Shown here one piece after another: positions 35,974 to 44,658 of a stretch of 64,000 nucleotides of DNA (the stretch's first letter is position 1; the number at the start of each line of letters is the position of its first letter). Origin of the DNA: Bacteroidota bacterium (GTDB taxonomy: Bacteria; Bacteroidota; Bacteroidia; B-17B0; Aurantibacillaceae); assembly GCA_030684395.1 (NCBI GenBank), contig JAUXTT010000012.1, positions 23,951 to 87,950 on the forward strand, given 5' to 3'. A model generated the notes under the pieces. It was not told the origin of the DNA. It searched no databases and worked only from the letters and a program-made list of their open reading frames with translations. The position numbers were made by a program, and so were the translations under genes.

Positions 35974-37116
35974 TTAAAACCCTTTTAAATCTATTCCTTC
36001 ACTATCTATCATGGTTACCCATTTTCCCATTTTCTTTTGTATCACTTTAAAGTGGTGCTTATCTTCTTCCGTTACAAACGAAATTGCCTCTCCGGATGAT
36101 TCTGCACGTCCTGTTCTTCCTATACGATGAATGTAATCTTTGGGAGAGCGGGGCAATTCGTAATTGATCACATAAGGCAGGAACTTAATATCAATACCAC
36201 GCGCTAAAAGGTCGGTTGCAACCAATACGTTTAATTTCCCGGCTTTAAATCTGCTCAATGCTTCGTTTCTGGTTTGCTGACTTTTTTTTCCGTGAATAGC
36301 AGCAGCATCAATTCCGTTCTTCTTTAATTTATCTACTACATTATCTGCTTTGTAAACCGATGATGTAAAAACCAACACCTGTTTTAACCCTTTATTTTTG
36401 ATCAAATATCTAAGTAGTGGTCCTTTTTTTTCTTCAGTGACAAAATAACCGTTTTGTTTAATAAGATCAATATTCTCCTCTTCAGCTTCTATCTTTATAA
36501 CCAAAGGATCGTGCAATAAAATCTGATTGATATTTTCCAGCTTATCACTCAAAGTTGCAGAGAATAATAAGTTCTGCCTTTTCTTAGGAAGCAGTTCAAA
36601 AACGCGTGTCATCTCTTCCTTAAAACCAAGGTTGAGCATTTTATCCGCTTCATCCAGTACCAAAGTATCAATTTCACTTAAATGAACTGCATTTGATTCA
36701 ACCAACTCCAACAATCTGCCGGGAGTAGCTATCAATACACTAACATTGTTCATTCCCATCATTTGTGGGTTAATGGAAACACCTCCATAAACCGCCATCG
36801 ATTTTATCCAATGAGAAACATAAGGTGCAAAAAATTTAACCACCTCATTCACCTGGATTGCTAATTCACGGGTTGGTACTAATATCAAAACCTTTACATA
36901 CCGATTCTTCTTTTCACTTACATCTTCCAAATTGGTTAAAAGGGGCAATACATAACTGGCAGTTTTGCCCGAACCTGTTGGAGCAATACCTAAAACATCT
37001 TTACCTTTTATTATAGCCGGAATAGCCTGCTCCTGTATTGGATAGGGCTGGGCATAATGTTCCCGGGCTAATGTTTTAACCAGTTCAGTAGATAAACCTA
37101 AAGCACTAAAAGGCAT
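35974..37116 (-). CDS. DEAD-box ATP-dependent RNA helicase (RhlE-like)
   Basis: The 380-residue product holds a complete DEAD-box core: the Q motif (FSALGLS to AQPYPIQEQAIP), motif I APTGSGKT, Ia PTRELAIQV, motif II DEAD in VLDEADKML, motif III SAT, IVa/IV VLVFTSS, motif V VATDLLARGID, and motif VI HRIGRTGRAE. It ends directly after the core, without the basic tail many RhlE proteins have. It would unwind structured RNA in ribosome assembly or decay; the specific target is unknown. Confidence 0.92.
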   Translation of the reverse strand: MPFSALGLSTELVKTLAREHYAQPYPIQEQAIPAIIKGKDVLGIAPTGSGKTASYVLPLLTNLEDVSEKKNRYVKVLILVPTRELAIQVNEVVKFFAPYVSHWIKSMAVYGGVSINPQMMGMNNVSVLIATPGRLLELVESNAVHLSEIDTLVLDEADKMLNLGFKEEMTRVFELLPKKRQNLLFSATLSDKLENINQILLHDPLVIKIEAEEENIDLIKQNGYFVTEEKKGPLLRYLIKNKGLKQVLVFTSSVYKADNVVDKLKKNGIDAAAIHGKKSQQTRNEALSRFKAGKLNVLVATDLLARGIDIKFLPYVINYELPRSPKDYIHRIGRTGRAESSGEAISFVTEEDKHHFKVIQKKMGKWVTMIDSEGIDLKGF

Positions 37117-37310
37117 AATGTGTTGTTGTAAGTATTTAAGACTGTTTTTTCAGCGTGCAAAGATAGTTTAAAAAATAGGCGGAATTACGAAAATTAAGTC
37201 TGACAAAGCTATTAACCCGATTAAAGGTATTAGATGGGCGTTTCATTGCTTTCAGGAACTAAGGAAATACGAGCATTTTTTTATACTTTTATAGAACTAA
37301 TACTAAGCTT

Positions 37311-37520
37311 ATGACTAAAGTTACCAGCGAACAAAAAAAGAGCGTATCTCAAAAGTTACTTGAGTTCCAGAAAAAAGGATTGGAGCAATATGGTAAGTAC
37401 CTGGATCAACAATTAAAGCTTCATTGCAAAGGAGAATTAAAAAAGCACTACAAAAAGTATATTGAAGATCAGATCATAATGAATGATGTTAAGATCAAAA
37501 AGATTGAAGTTAAATTGTAA
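37311..37520 (+). CDS. Small basic protein, unknown
   Basis: The 69-residue product is Lys-rich and helical (MTKVTSEQKKSVSQKLLEFQ to IKKIEVKL), with no signal peptide. It ends six bases before the ATG of the GyrI-like gene, so the two are likely one operon. No family recognised. Confidence 0.5.
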   Translation: MTKVTSEQKKSVSQKLLEFQKKGLEQYGKYLDQQLKLHCKGELKKHYKKYIEDQIIMNDVKIKKIEVKL

Positions 37521-37526
37521 GTGTTT

Positions 37527-38015
37527 ATGATTCCTATTATAAAAACACTTCCTCAAAAAAAACTCATTGGGAAACGCATGAACATGAGTTTAACGCATGG
37601 CAAAACTCCTGAACTCTTCAAAAGTTTTATGCCTCGCAAAAAAGAAATCAGCAGCTCTGTTGGAAACGATGTATTTTGTATGCGTGTATATGATCCTTCT
37701 TACGATTTCAAAAATTTTGACCCGAGCGCTTCCTTTGATAAATGGGCTGCTGTTGAAGTAATAAACACTGATGTTATTCCATCTGAAATGGAAAGCTACC
37801 TTCTACCCGGCGGACTTTACGCTGTGTTTACTTATAAAGGAAGTTCAAAAGATACTTCGCCTTTTCAATTTATTTTTGGAACATGGTTACCAAACGAAAA
37901 GGAATATGAATTGGATAACAGACCACATTTTGAGATCCTTGGAGAGAAGTATAAAAATAACGATCTAAATTCAGAAGAAGAGATCTGGATTCCTGTAAAA
38001 TTAAAATTTTACTAA
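37527..38015 (+). CDS. GyrI-like/AraC effector-binding domain protein
   Basis: The product is 162 residues from the ATG at 37527; a GTG at 37521, directly after the previous stop, is an alternative. The whole protein is one GyrI-like small-molecule-binding domain, ending with FGTWLPNEKEYELDNRPHFE and EEIWIPVKL, the family's C-terminal signature. Stand-alone GyrI-like proteins bind hydrophobic ligands, and some hydrolyse toxic compounds. Its stop overlaps that of the convergent STAS-like gene by four bases (CTAA). Confidence 0.8.
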   Translation: MIPIIKTLPQKKLIGKRMNMSLTHGKTPELFKSFMPRKKEISSSVGNDVFCMRVYDPSYDFKNFDPSASFDKWAAVEVINTDVIPSEMESYLLPGGLYAVFTYKGSSKDTSPFQFIFGTWLPNEKEYELDNRPHFEILGEKYKNNDLNSEEEIWIPVKLKFY

Positions 38016-38425
38016 TCCTCTTCTTCCCGAACTTGCAAAAGCCAGTTCACAGCATCTTCATAATTGGAAAAGATTTTATTCTTTACAAGGGGTTTATTCA
38101 TTTTTATATAAAAGTTGATAAATAATTTTATCCCTATAGAATTAGTAACTATAGCCCTTGCTAAAACCGGGCAATCAGATTCCAATTCTCTTATTTTTTG
38201 TCTTGCCTCTGAAGTAATATGCAACATTTCTGAAGAGTCATGTAAAATCATCCGCTTAACTGATCCTGCCAATTCAATAAGGGCATTATGATTTTCAAGA
38301 TGCTGTTCAACGTCTACCTCTGCATCGGGGAAATGGGTATAATGTACAATACCGTTCTTTAACAACCGCATTCTTGCAGTGGATGTCTGCAGTTCCTTAA
38401 CAATATCTTCATTAGCGTAAAACAA
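38012..38425 (-). CDS. STAS/SpoIIAA-like small protein, copy B
   Basis: The 137-residue product starts at TTG (38425), as no ATG is available before the conserved FYANEDIVKEL. The layout is an N-terminal MRLLKNGIVHYTHF strand pair, a helix (VEQHLENHNALIEL), a strand plus helix RMILHDSSEML, and a C-terminal MNKPLVKNKIFSNYEDAVNWLL. It is a tandem duplicate of the next gene and a more distant relative of 18452-18829. Similar proteins are called STAS/SEC14-like in Bacteroidota; the serine in HDSSE might be a phosphorylation site by analogy to anti-anti-sigma factors, but this is not shown. Confidence 0.65.
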   Translation of the reverse strand: MFYANEDIVKELQTSTARMRLLKNGIVHYTHFPDAEVDVEQHLENHNALIELAGSVKRMILHDSSEMLHITSEARQKIRELESDCPVLARAIVTNSIGIKLFINFYIKMNKPLVKNKIFSNYEDAVNWLLQVREEED

Positions 38426-38428
38426 TGG

Positions 38429-38458
38429 CGAATATACTAATGAGTAAATATAATCAAA
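38429..38458 (-). promoter_or_regulatory. Promoter for STAS-like copy B
   Basis: On the minus strand TTTG (38458-38455) is followed after 18 bases by TATATTCG (38436-38429), a near-consensus pair. The box ends three bases before the TTG start, so the transcript is leaderless or nearly so. The second copy therefore has its own promoter. Confidence 0.5.
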
Positions 38459-38514
38459 AAAGTTAATTGTGCTAATTGAGAAAAAGTGATCCGGATTTTT
38501 GCAGAGAAAAGGTT

Positions 38515-38937
38515 TTAGATATATTCTTTTTGCACTGCCTTAAATTGCATTAACCAGTTTGCAGCCTCTTCATAGTTAGAGAATACCTTGTTTTGTACGT
38601 AAGGTTTGTTCACCCTCAGAAAAAAACTGATCAGTAATTTATGACCTACCGATTTTGTCACAAAGGCCCTTATCAAAGTGGGACTTATTGGTTCCAGTTC
38701 TTTTATCTTTTCTCTCGCCTTGGATGTAATGTTTATCAGCTCGGATGCGTCCACAAGAATGGGATGTTTTTCTAGTCCTACTAATTCAACAAGCGCTTTG
38801 TGATTTTCAAGGTGTTCTTCTACATCAATATCTACATTATTTAAGTAGGAATAATGTACAATGCCAATATCCAACAATCTCATGATGACCGTTGGAGTTT
38901 TTATTTCTTTGATGATATTTTCGTGGGAGTAAAACAA
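38515..38937 (-). CDS. STAS/SpoIIAA-like small protein, copy A
   Basis: The 140-residue product starts at TTG (38937) like its tandem partner, to which it is about half identical by eye over its full length (for example GIVHYSYLNNVDIDVEEHLE and VNKPYVQNKVFSNYEEAANWL). The central strand is HPILVDASELINIT, where the partner has RMILHDSSEMLHIT. The shared TTG start in both copies suggests the start codon predates the duplication. Function unknown. Confidence 0.65.
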   Translation of the reverse strand: MFYSHENIIKEIKTPTVIMRLLDIGIVHYSYLNNVDIDVEEHLENHKALVELVGLEKHPILVDASELINITSKAREKIKELEPISPTLIRAFVTKSVGHKLLISFFLRVNKPYVQNKVFSNYEEAANWLMQFKAVQKEYI

Positions 38938-39280
38938 AATGTTTCCTTATTAAACGTAAATATAGTTAAATCATACTTTAATTAAATCACAACTGATAAA
39001 TTATTCAGTTAGTAAGTTTTTAACAGTCATTTCAATTTGAAATTCCGGAGTCGGGCAAAGAAATTTGGAATACCCAAATTGTTAATATCCTCCTTAATAA
39101 TTCATTTTTAAGGCCTTTTACTTGTGTTAAATAACTTGTAATCAATTAATTATGGTATAATTTGATTTTAATCCCGTATTATTTAACTGATTATCAATAA
39201 ATTAAAATATCAATTAAAATTTTTGTTTTATATCGATAAACGTATCTTTGCAGCCGTAATTAATCAAAAAACTAAACACA
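38938..39280 (+). promoter_or_regulatory. Intergenic region with the acpP promoter
   Basis: The clear element is TTTTG at 39221-39225, then 17 bases, then TATCTTTG at 39243-39250, with a start expected near 39257 and a 24-base leader to the acpP ATG. The remainder (38938-39220) is very AT-rich, with only weak short palindromes such as ACTGATAAATTATTCAGT. I see no gene in it. Strong AT-rich upstream DNA is expected for a highly expressed gene. Confidence 0.65.
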
Positions 39281-39520
39281 ATGTCAGACATTACAGCAAA
39301 AGTAAAATCAATCATCGTAGATAAATTAGGTGTTGATGAAAAAGAAGTAGTTCCAACTGCAAGTTTCACAAACGACTTAGGAGCTGATTCTTTGGATACA
39401 GTGGAATTGATCATGGAATTCGAAAAAGAATTCAATATCGCTATTCCTGATGACCAGGCTGAGAAAATTTCTACAGTAGGTGATGCTGTTGCTTATATCG
39501 AAGCAAACGCTAAGAAGTAA
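39281..39520 (+). CDS. acpP: Acyl carrier protein
   Basis: The 79-residue acidic product has the phosphopantetheine serine Ser37 in [15 protein letters not shown] and the surrounding helices of bacterial ACP. It carries growing acyl chains in fatty-acid synthesis. It leads the acpP-fabF-rnc operon: fabF follows after 22 bp. Confidence 0.97.
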   Translation: MSDITAKVKSIIVDKLGVDEKEVVPTASFTNDLGADSLDTVELIMEFEKEFNIAIPDDQAEKISTVGDAVAYIEANAKK

Positions 39521-39542
39521 TTTTTTTTCTAAATAAGTTTGT

Positions 39543-40793
39543 ATGCAGTTAAAACGAGTTGTAGTTACTGGTGTTGGGGCAGTTACGCCCTTAGGCAATA
39601 ACGTTAATGATTATTGGACTAATTTAATTAACGGTGTTAGCGGTGCTGCACCTATTACTCGTTTTGACGCATCCAAATTTAAGACCCAGTTTGCCTGTGA
39701 GGTAAAAGGGTTCAACATTGAGGAATACCTAGATAGAAAAGAAGCCCGCAAAATGGATGCTTTTTCTCATTATGGTATTGCTGCTGCATCTCAGGCAGTG
39801 TTGGATTCCGGTATTAATGGTGATGCAATCGACAAAGACAGAGTAGGTGTTATTTGGGCTTCCGGTATTGGTGGTTTAGATACATTCCTGGCTGAGTGTT
39901 CAGCTTTTGCAAAAGGCGATGGAACTCCCCGTTTCAATCCATTCTTTATTCCAAAAATGATCTCTGATATTGCAGCAGGCCATATTTCTATGCGCTTCGG
40001 ATTCAGAGGTCCAAACTTTTGTGTAGTATCTGCCTGTGCATCTTCAACAAATGCAATGATAGATGCTTTCAATTACATTCGCTTGGGTATGGCCGACGCT
40101 ATTGTAACAGGTGGTTCGGAGGCTGTAATTAACGAAGCAGGCGTTGGTGGTTTTAATGCCCTGCATGCCATGAGCACTCGAAACGATTCTCCGGCAACGG
40201 CTTCACGTCCTTATGATAAAGACCGCGATGGTTTTATTTTAGGCGAAGGTGCCGCAGGACTTATTTTAGAAGAATACGAACACGCAGTTAAGCGTGGAGC
40301 AAAAATATACGCTGAACTGGTTGGCGGTGGAATGAGTGCTGATGCATATCATATGACTGCCCCGCATCCGGAAGGATTGGGTGCAATGAACGTAATGAAC
40401 AATTCATTAAGAGACGCAGGCCTAACAGCAAAAGATATTGATTACATTAATACTCATGGCACTTCTACCCCACTTGGTGATGTAGCCGAAGTAAAAGCAA
40501 TTCAAAAAGTATTTGGTGAGCATGCTTATAAAATGAACATCAGTTCTACCAAATCAATGACAGGTCACTTGTTGGGTGCTGCCGGAGCTATTGAAGCATT
40601 GGCATGTGTATTAACTGTTAAAAATGATATCATTCCTCCAACGATCAACCATGTTACCCCTGATCCGGAAATTGACGAGAAGCTGAACTTCACATTTAAC
40701 ACGGCTCAAAAACGTGTAGTGAATTACGCTTTGAGTAATACTTTTGGGTTTGGCGGGCACAATGCATGTGTGATCGTTAAGAAACACAAATAA
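39543..40793 (+). CDS. fabF: 3-oxoacyl-ACP synthase II
   Basis: The 416-residue product is a thiolase-fold condensing enzyme with the active-site Cys165 in VSACASSTNAM and the two catalytic histidines in NTHGTSTPLGD and TGHLLGAAGA. It elongates acyl-ACP with malonyl-ACP. Immediately downstream, two bases after its stop, the rnc gene begins at a TTG. Confidence 0.97.
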   Translation: MQLKRVVVTGVGAVTPLGNNVNDYWTNLINGVSGAAPITRFDASKFKTQFACEVKGFNIEEYLDRKEARKMDAFSHYGIAAASQAVLDSGINGDAIDKDRVGVIWASGIGGLDTFLAECSAFAKGDGTPRFNPFFIPKMISDIAAGHISMRFGFRGPNFCVVSACASSTNAMIDAFNYIRLGMADAIVTGGSEAVINEAGVGGFNALHAMSTRNDSPATASRPYDKDRDGFILGEGAAGLILEEYEHAVKRGAKIYAELVGGGMSADAYHMTAPHPEGLGAMNVMNNSLRDAGLTAKDIDYINTHGTSTPLGDVAEVKAIQKVFGEHAYKMNISSTKSMTGHLLGAAGAIEALACVLTVKNDIIPPTINHVTPDPEIDEKLNFTFNTAQKRVVNYALSNTFGFGGHNACVIVKKHK

Positions 40794-40795
40794 GC

Positions 40796-41536
40796 TTGCT
40801 TAAATCACTTTTTACATCCGGTTTTAAATCTCCATCTGATAAAAAATTAGCTGTCACAGTTAATCGTATTACCGGTTTTTCTCCTAAGAACGTTGCTTTA
40901 TACAAACAGGCATTTCGTCACACATCCGCATCTCAGGAAATCAAAGAAGGTGTTAAGAACAGCAATGAACGTTTAGAATACCTTGGTGATGCGGTATTGG
41001 GTGCAATAGTGGCCGAGTATCTTTTTCAATTGTATCCGTTTAAAGGCGAAGGATTTTTAACTCAGGTTCGTTCGCGTATTGTAAATAGAGCGCAACTAAA
41101 TAAATTGGGACTAAAACTGGGATTTGATAAACTCATAGAAGCAGATCTTAGAAGCTCCAGTGCCAACTCCCTTGTTGGTGATGCTTTTGAAGCTTTTATT
41201 GGAGCTGTTTATTTAGACAGGGGATTTATTACTACACGTAAATTTGTGATCGAACGTATTATTAAAATACATTTGGACCTTGATGAAATTGAGCAAACTG
41301 ATACCGATTTCAAAAGTAAACTCATCAATTATTGTCAGCGGGAAAAGAAAAAGATCAATTTTAATTTAGTTGAGGAAGTAGGCAAAGGAATGAAAAAGGA
41401 ATTTGTTATTGCCGTTGAAATAAATGGTAAAGAATTCAGTAGAAGTCAACATTCGTCCAAGCGCAAGGCAGAGCAACGAGCAGCAGAGTTAACAATTATA
41501 AGCTTAGGAAACAAAATAAACGCCGGAGATAATTAA
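40796..41536 (+). CDS. rnc: Ribonuclease III
   Basis: The 246-residue product has the RNase III signature NERLEYLGDAVLGAIVAEYL and the second acidic cluster GDAFEAFIGAVYLD, then a C-terminal double-stranded RNA-binding domain (FKSKLINYCQREKKK to KRKAEQRAAELTI). It cuts dsRNA during rRNA maturation. The start is TTG at 40796, two bases after fabF, which points to coupled translation. Its stop shares TTAA with the convergent OmpA gene. Confidence 0.95.
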   Translation: MLKSLFTSGFKSPSDKKLAVTVNRITGFSPKNVALYKQAFRHTSASQEIKEGVKNSNERLEYLGDAVLGAIVAEYLFQLYPFKGEGFLTQVRSRIVNRAQLNKLGLKLGFDKLIEADLRSSSANSLVGDAFEAFIGAVYLDRGFITTRKFVIERIIKIHLDLDEIEQTDTDFKSKLINYCQREKKKINFNLVEEVGKGMKKEFVIAVEINGKEFSRSQHSSKRKAEQRAAELTIISLGNKINAGDN

Positions 41537-43887
41537 TTGGTTTCAATAAGAAAAGTAATTTTTACACGCCTGTTTTTCTGCCTGCCCTCTTCGTTATCTT
41601 TACCATCAGCGGTTACTTCCGCAGCCAAAGGACTACTTTCTGCAAGTGCCATAAGGCTAAAGTTTTTTAAACCCGAGTGAGATTTTTGAATAATTATTTC
41701 AGCAGATTTTGCCCGCTTGTATGAAAGTGTTTTATTATAATCTTGCCCGCCTATTCCATCAGTGTGCCCCTCAATTCTTACCAAAGGCGTTTTCTTGGCA
41801 AGATATAATTTCCGGAAGTAGGTTGATAAAGAATCTGTTTGTTCCCTGTTAAGTTTATACTCATTGAATGGAAAATAAAATACAATGGTGTGCTCTTCAT
41901 TATCATTAGCACTCAAAGGGGTAGTAACAATGCTATTATTCTTTAAATATTCCATTTGCTTCTTTTTCTTCATTTGAAGATTGAGCTCATTAAGGTCTCT
42001 TGCCGATTCATCTACCAAACTGGCCGATTCATTATTAAGGAAATATAATTTCATTTTTTCATCGTAAGTTTCAAACATGGAAGAGTCAGCCATCATCAGG
42101 CTCATTAAGGAATCCTTAGTAATATACATATATGCTTCAGATTCAAACAACGATTCCATTTTGCTGGAGTCAGGTTTAATTCCATAAACGTTAACTACGT
42201 GCCCGATAATATTTCCATTTTTATCTTTTAAGTGGATGTGATGAATTTCCTGATAAAATGAATAATAATCTTCCTGTTCAGGTATATTAAATACTCTTTT
42301 ATAAGCCCTGAATCCTTCTGTTTCTACTTTAACCAAATACTTGTTATTATGGTCCAACAGTATGTGATAATCACCGGTTAACGAATCCGAATGATACTCT
42401 GCAATAGCTTCGTCTGTTAATTTATCAATAACAGTAAGTTTGGATTTTGCAGTAATTAATTTGTCGCCTTTTTTTACTTTCCCCCTAACCTCTGCCAATT
42501 GTGATCTTTCATCAGCAAAAGAAATACGGTATATATCCATTTTACCCTTTCCTCCTACCCTGTCCGAAGAGAAATAGGCCCTGTTGTATTTATCAGGCAT
42601 AATAAAAAAGATGTCGTCGGAATTACCGTTGATTGGAAATCCCATATTTAACGGATGCATCCAGGTACTGTCTACATAAAATGTTTTAAAAACATCATAC
42701 CCCCCCATACTTGAATGCCCTTTTGAAGAAAAATATAAAGTAGTATTATCTGGATCGATGTAAGGAGAATCTTCATCCTGCTCTGTATTAACTGTAGGCC
42801 CCAAATTTTCGGCAGGCTGCCACACTCCGTTAATTTTAACTGTTTTATAAAGGTCCAATCCTCCGAAGCCACCTGACCTCTCGCTCGCAAAATAAATTAT
42901 ATCTTCTTTGGTATTAATAGAAACACTTGGCTCATAAGTTCCCGAATTAAGGATCGCGTTCAATTCTGTAATTTGATGAGGAGTTGTGGGCTTTTTATCA
43001 GAACCTATTTCTGAAAGCCAAATGTGATTTTTTTTATAAATGTATAAATGGCCATCGTTGTGAGTGAGTTGAATAGCCGCATCGTGCGATTCGGTATTCA
43101 CAGGTACTCCAATGTTTGAGGCTAAACTAAATTTCATTGAATCGGTAATGTGAACAAAACCGGTAAGCATGGCAGTGTCTCTGGATAAAAGACTTCCTTT
43201 CAGGATCTTTGAATTATAAATATCTTCAAAATATTCTCCTTTATCAGTTGTTTTTTTTCCAATATTATCGGGAGATTTTCTGGTAAAATATAATTCTGAC
43301 TCACTTTTGTTTATAACCGGTGCGTACTCATTGTATGCGCCGTTTATGCTATCGCCTAAATTATCAATTTGCGCCTGCGAGGGGTTCACTGTTAACATCT
43401 TCGCGTACTCACAGCTAATAATATCCCTTTCAATTTCCTTTAGCAATTTGGCCTTTGTGATGTTGTTAAGCCTTTCATCCGATTTAATAAATCTGCCATA
43501 TTCAATGTACTTTTCCTTAGCTTTATCATACTGATAGTTTAAATGGTATAATTTAGCCAGCCATATTATAACCTCTATTTCTTCCTTTGATGTTTTTAAA
43601 TAATTTTCGAAACAGGGAATGGCTTTTAATTTTAAAGTATCAGAAAACCAATAAGAAGTTCCTGCAATAAAATTAAAATCGGGGTCTTCATGAACAATAT
43701 TCTTTGGGCTATTCATGATTTTTTCAATATAAATGGCAGCCTGATTGTACTTTTTTGCCTCAAAATATTGGTTAGCTGAAGCAAAATATTTACGACACTC
43801 CTTCTCATTTTGGGAAAAAAGGTGAGTTGAAGTAAATAAAATACAAAACAACACTTTACTAAAAAATCCGAAATTTGAATAAAACAT
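41533..43887 (-). CDS. OmpA-family outer-membrane protein with TPR and PD40 repeats
   Basis: The 784-residue product is read from the ATG at 43887; an upstream GTG adds seven implausible residues. After a signal peptide come TPR-like helices (about 20-165), then PD40/WD40-like repeats (about 190-450: ELYFTRKSPDN, DIIYFASERSGGFGG, TLYFSSKGHSSMGG, RAYFSSDRVGGKG). A CarboxypepD-like segment follows, and the C-terminal OmpA domain contains the peptidoglycan-binding VRIEGHTDGIGGQDYN and GRQKNRRVKI. This order is that of PorE/P61-like proteins tied to T9SS or gliding in Bacteroidota, but por genes are not adjacent. It should anchor an outer-membrane assembly to peptidoglycan. Confidence 0.88.
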   Translation of the reverse strand: MFYSNFGFFSKVLFCILFTSTHLFSQNEKECRKYFASANQYFEAKKYNQAAIYIEKIMNSPKNIVHEDPDFNFIAGTSYWFSDTLKLKAIPCFENYLKTSKEEIEVIIWLAKLYHLNYQYDKAKEKYIEYGRFIKSDERLNNITKAKLLKEIERDIISCEYAKMLTVNPSQAQIDNLGDSINGAYNEYAPVINKSESELYFTRKSPDNIGKKTTDKGEYFEDIYNSKILKGSLLSRDTAMLTGFVHITDSMKFSLASNIGVPVNTESHDAAIQLTHNDGHLYIYKKNHIWLSEIGSDKKPTTPHQITELNAILNSGTYEPSVSINTKEDIIYFASERSGGFGGLDLYKTVKINGVWQPAENLGPTVNTEQDEDSPYIDPDNTTLYFSSKGHSSMGGYDVFKTFYVDSTWMHPLNMGFPINGNSDDIFFIMPDKYNRAYFSSDRVGGKGKMDIYRISFADERSQLAEVRGKVKKGDKLITAKSKLTVIDKLTDEAIAEYHSDSLTGDYHILLDHNNKYLVKVETEGFRAYKRVFNIPEQEDYYSFYQEIHHIHLKDKNGNIIGHVVNVYGIKPDSSKMESLFESEAYMYITKDSLMSLMMADSSMFETYDEKMKLYFLNNESASLVDESARDLNELNLQMKKKKQMEYLKNNSIVTTPLSANDNEEHTIVFYFPFNEYKLNREQTDSLSTYFRKLYLAKKTPLVRIEGHTDGIGGQDYNKTLSYKRAKSAEIIIQKSHSGLKNFSLMALAESSPLAAEVTADGKDNEEGRQKNRRVKITFLIETN

Positions 43888-44007
43888 GGTTGACAAGGGA
43901 ATTTGCACGTGCTAATTTAATTATTTAAATTGAATGATTAAGCATAATACACTACTGATTTTTCATGATTAATAGTTTTGTTTATATTAGATGCAAATAT
44001 TACTAAG

Positions 44008-44658
44008 ATGAAACCAAATCCTACTTTCATTAATTATATGTTTATTATCATACTTTTATCCGGTTGTGCAAGCGGAAAAAGACAGCATCGTAAACCGGTT
44101 GTTTATCTATATCCAAAAGATACCATTGATATTTCTGTACAGGTAAATTACAAAGGAAAGCTAACTGTTACCTACCCTGAATACAAAAACAAATGGAATG
44201 TAATTGCTTACCCTGATGGAAAATTGATCAACAAGGCTGATTCGATGGAATATTCGTATTTGTTTTGGGAAGGTGAATCTGCTGCAAAAGAAAGTCAGTC
44301 TTGTACCAACGGTTTTGTTGTGAAAGGTGAGGAATCTCATACATTTCTTCAAACTAAATTAAAAGAAATCGGCTTAACCCCGAAAGAGTATAACGAGTTT
44401 ATAGTATTCTGGTATCCGATATTAAAGGAAAACAACTACAATTTCATCCGCTTTCGTGTTGGAAAAGAATACGATGAAATCTCTACCATGAATATAATTC
44501 CAAAACCGGATGCAATGTTAAGAGTATTTATGGATTACAAACCGGTAGAAAATTTTTATTCAATTGAACCGCAATCATTTCCAATGTTTGAAAGGAAAGG
44601 TTTTACAGTTGTTGAATGGGGCGGCGGGGCAATTGAAGAAGAAAATTTAAATAATTAA
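44008..44658 (+). CDS. Conserved lipoprotein, unknown function
   Basis: From the ATG at 44008 the product is 216 residues, with a signal and lipobox (MFIIILLSGCASGK). The mature protein has a distinctive block order: PVVYLYPKDT, LTVTYPEYKNKWNVIAYPDG, YSYLFWEGES, NGFVVKGEE, and PKEYNEFIVFWYPIL. I recognise the pattern as a widespread uncharacterised family but know no function. Its stop shares TTAA with the convergent WG-repeat gene. Confidence 0.7.
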   Translation: MKPNPTFINYMFIIILLSGCASGKRQHRKPVVYLYPKDTIDISVQVNYKGKLTVTYPEYKNKWNVIAYPDGKLINKADSMEYSYLFWEGESAAKESQSCTNGFVVKGEESHTFLQTKLKEIGLTPKEYNEFIVFWYPILKENNYNFIRFRVGKEYDEISTMNIIPKPDAMLRVFMDYKPVENFYSIEPQSFPMFERKGFTVVEWGGGAIEEENLNN

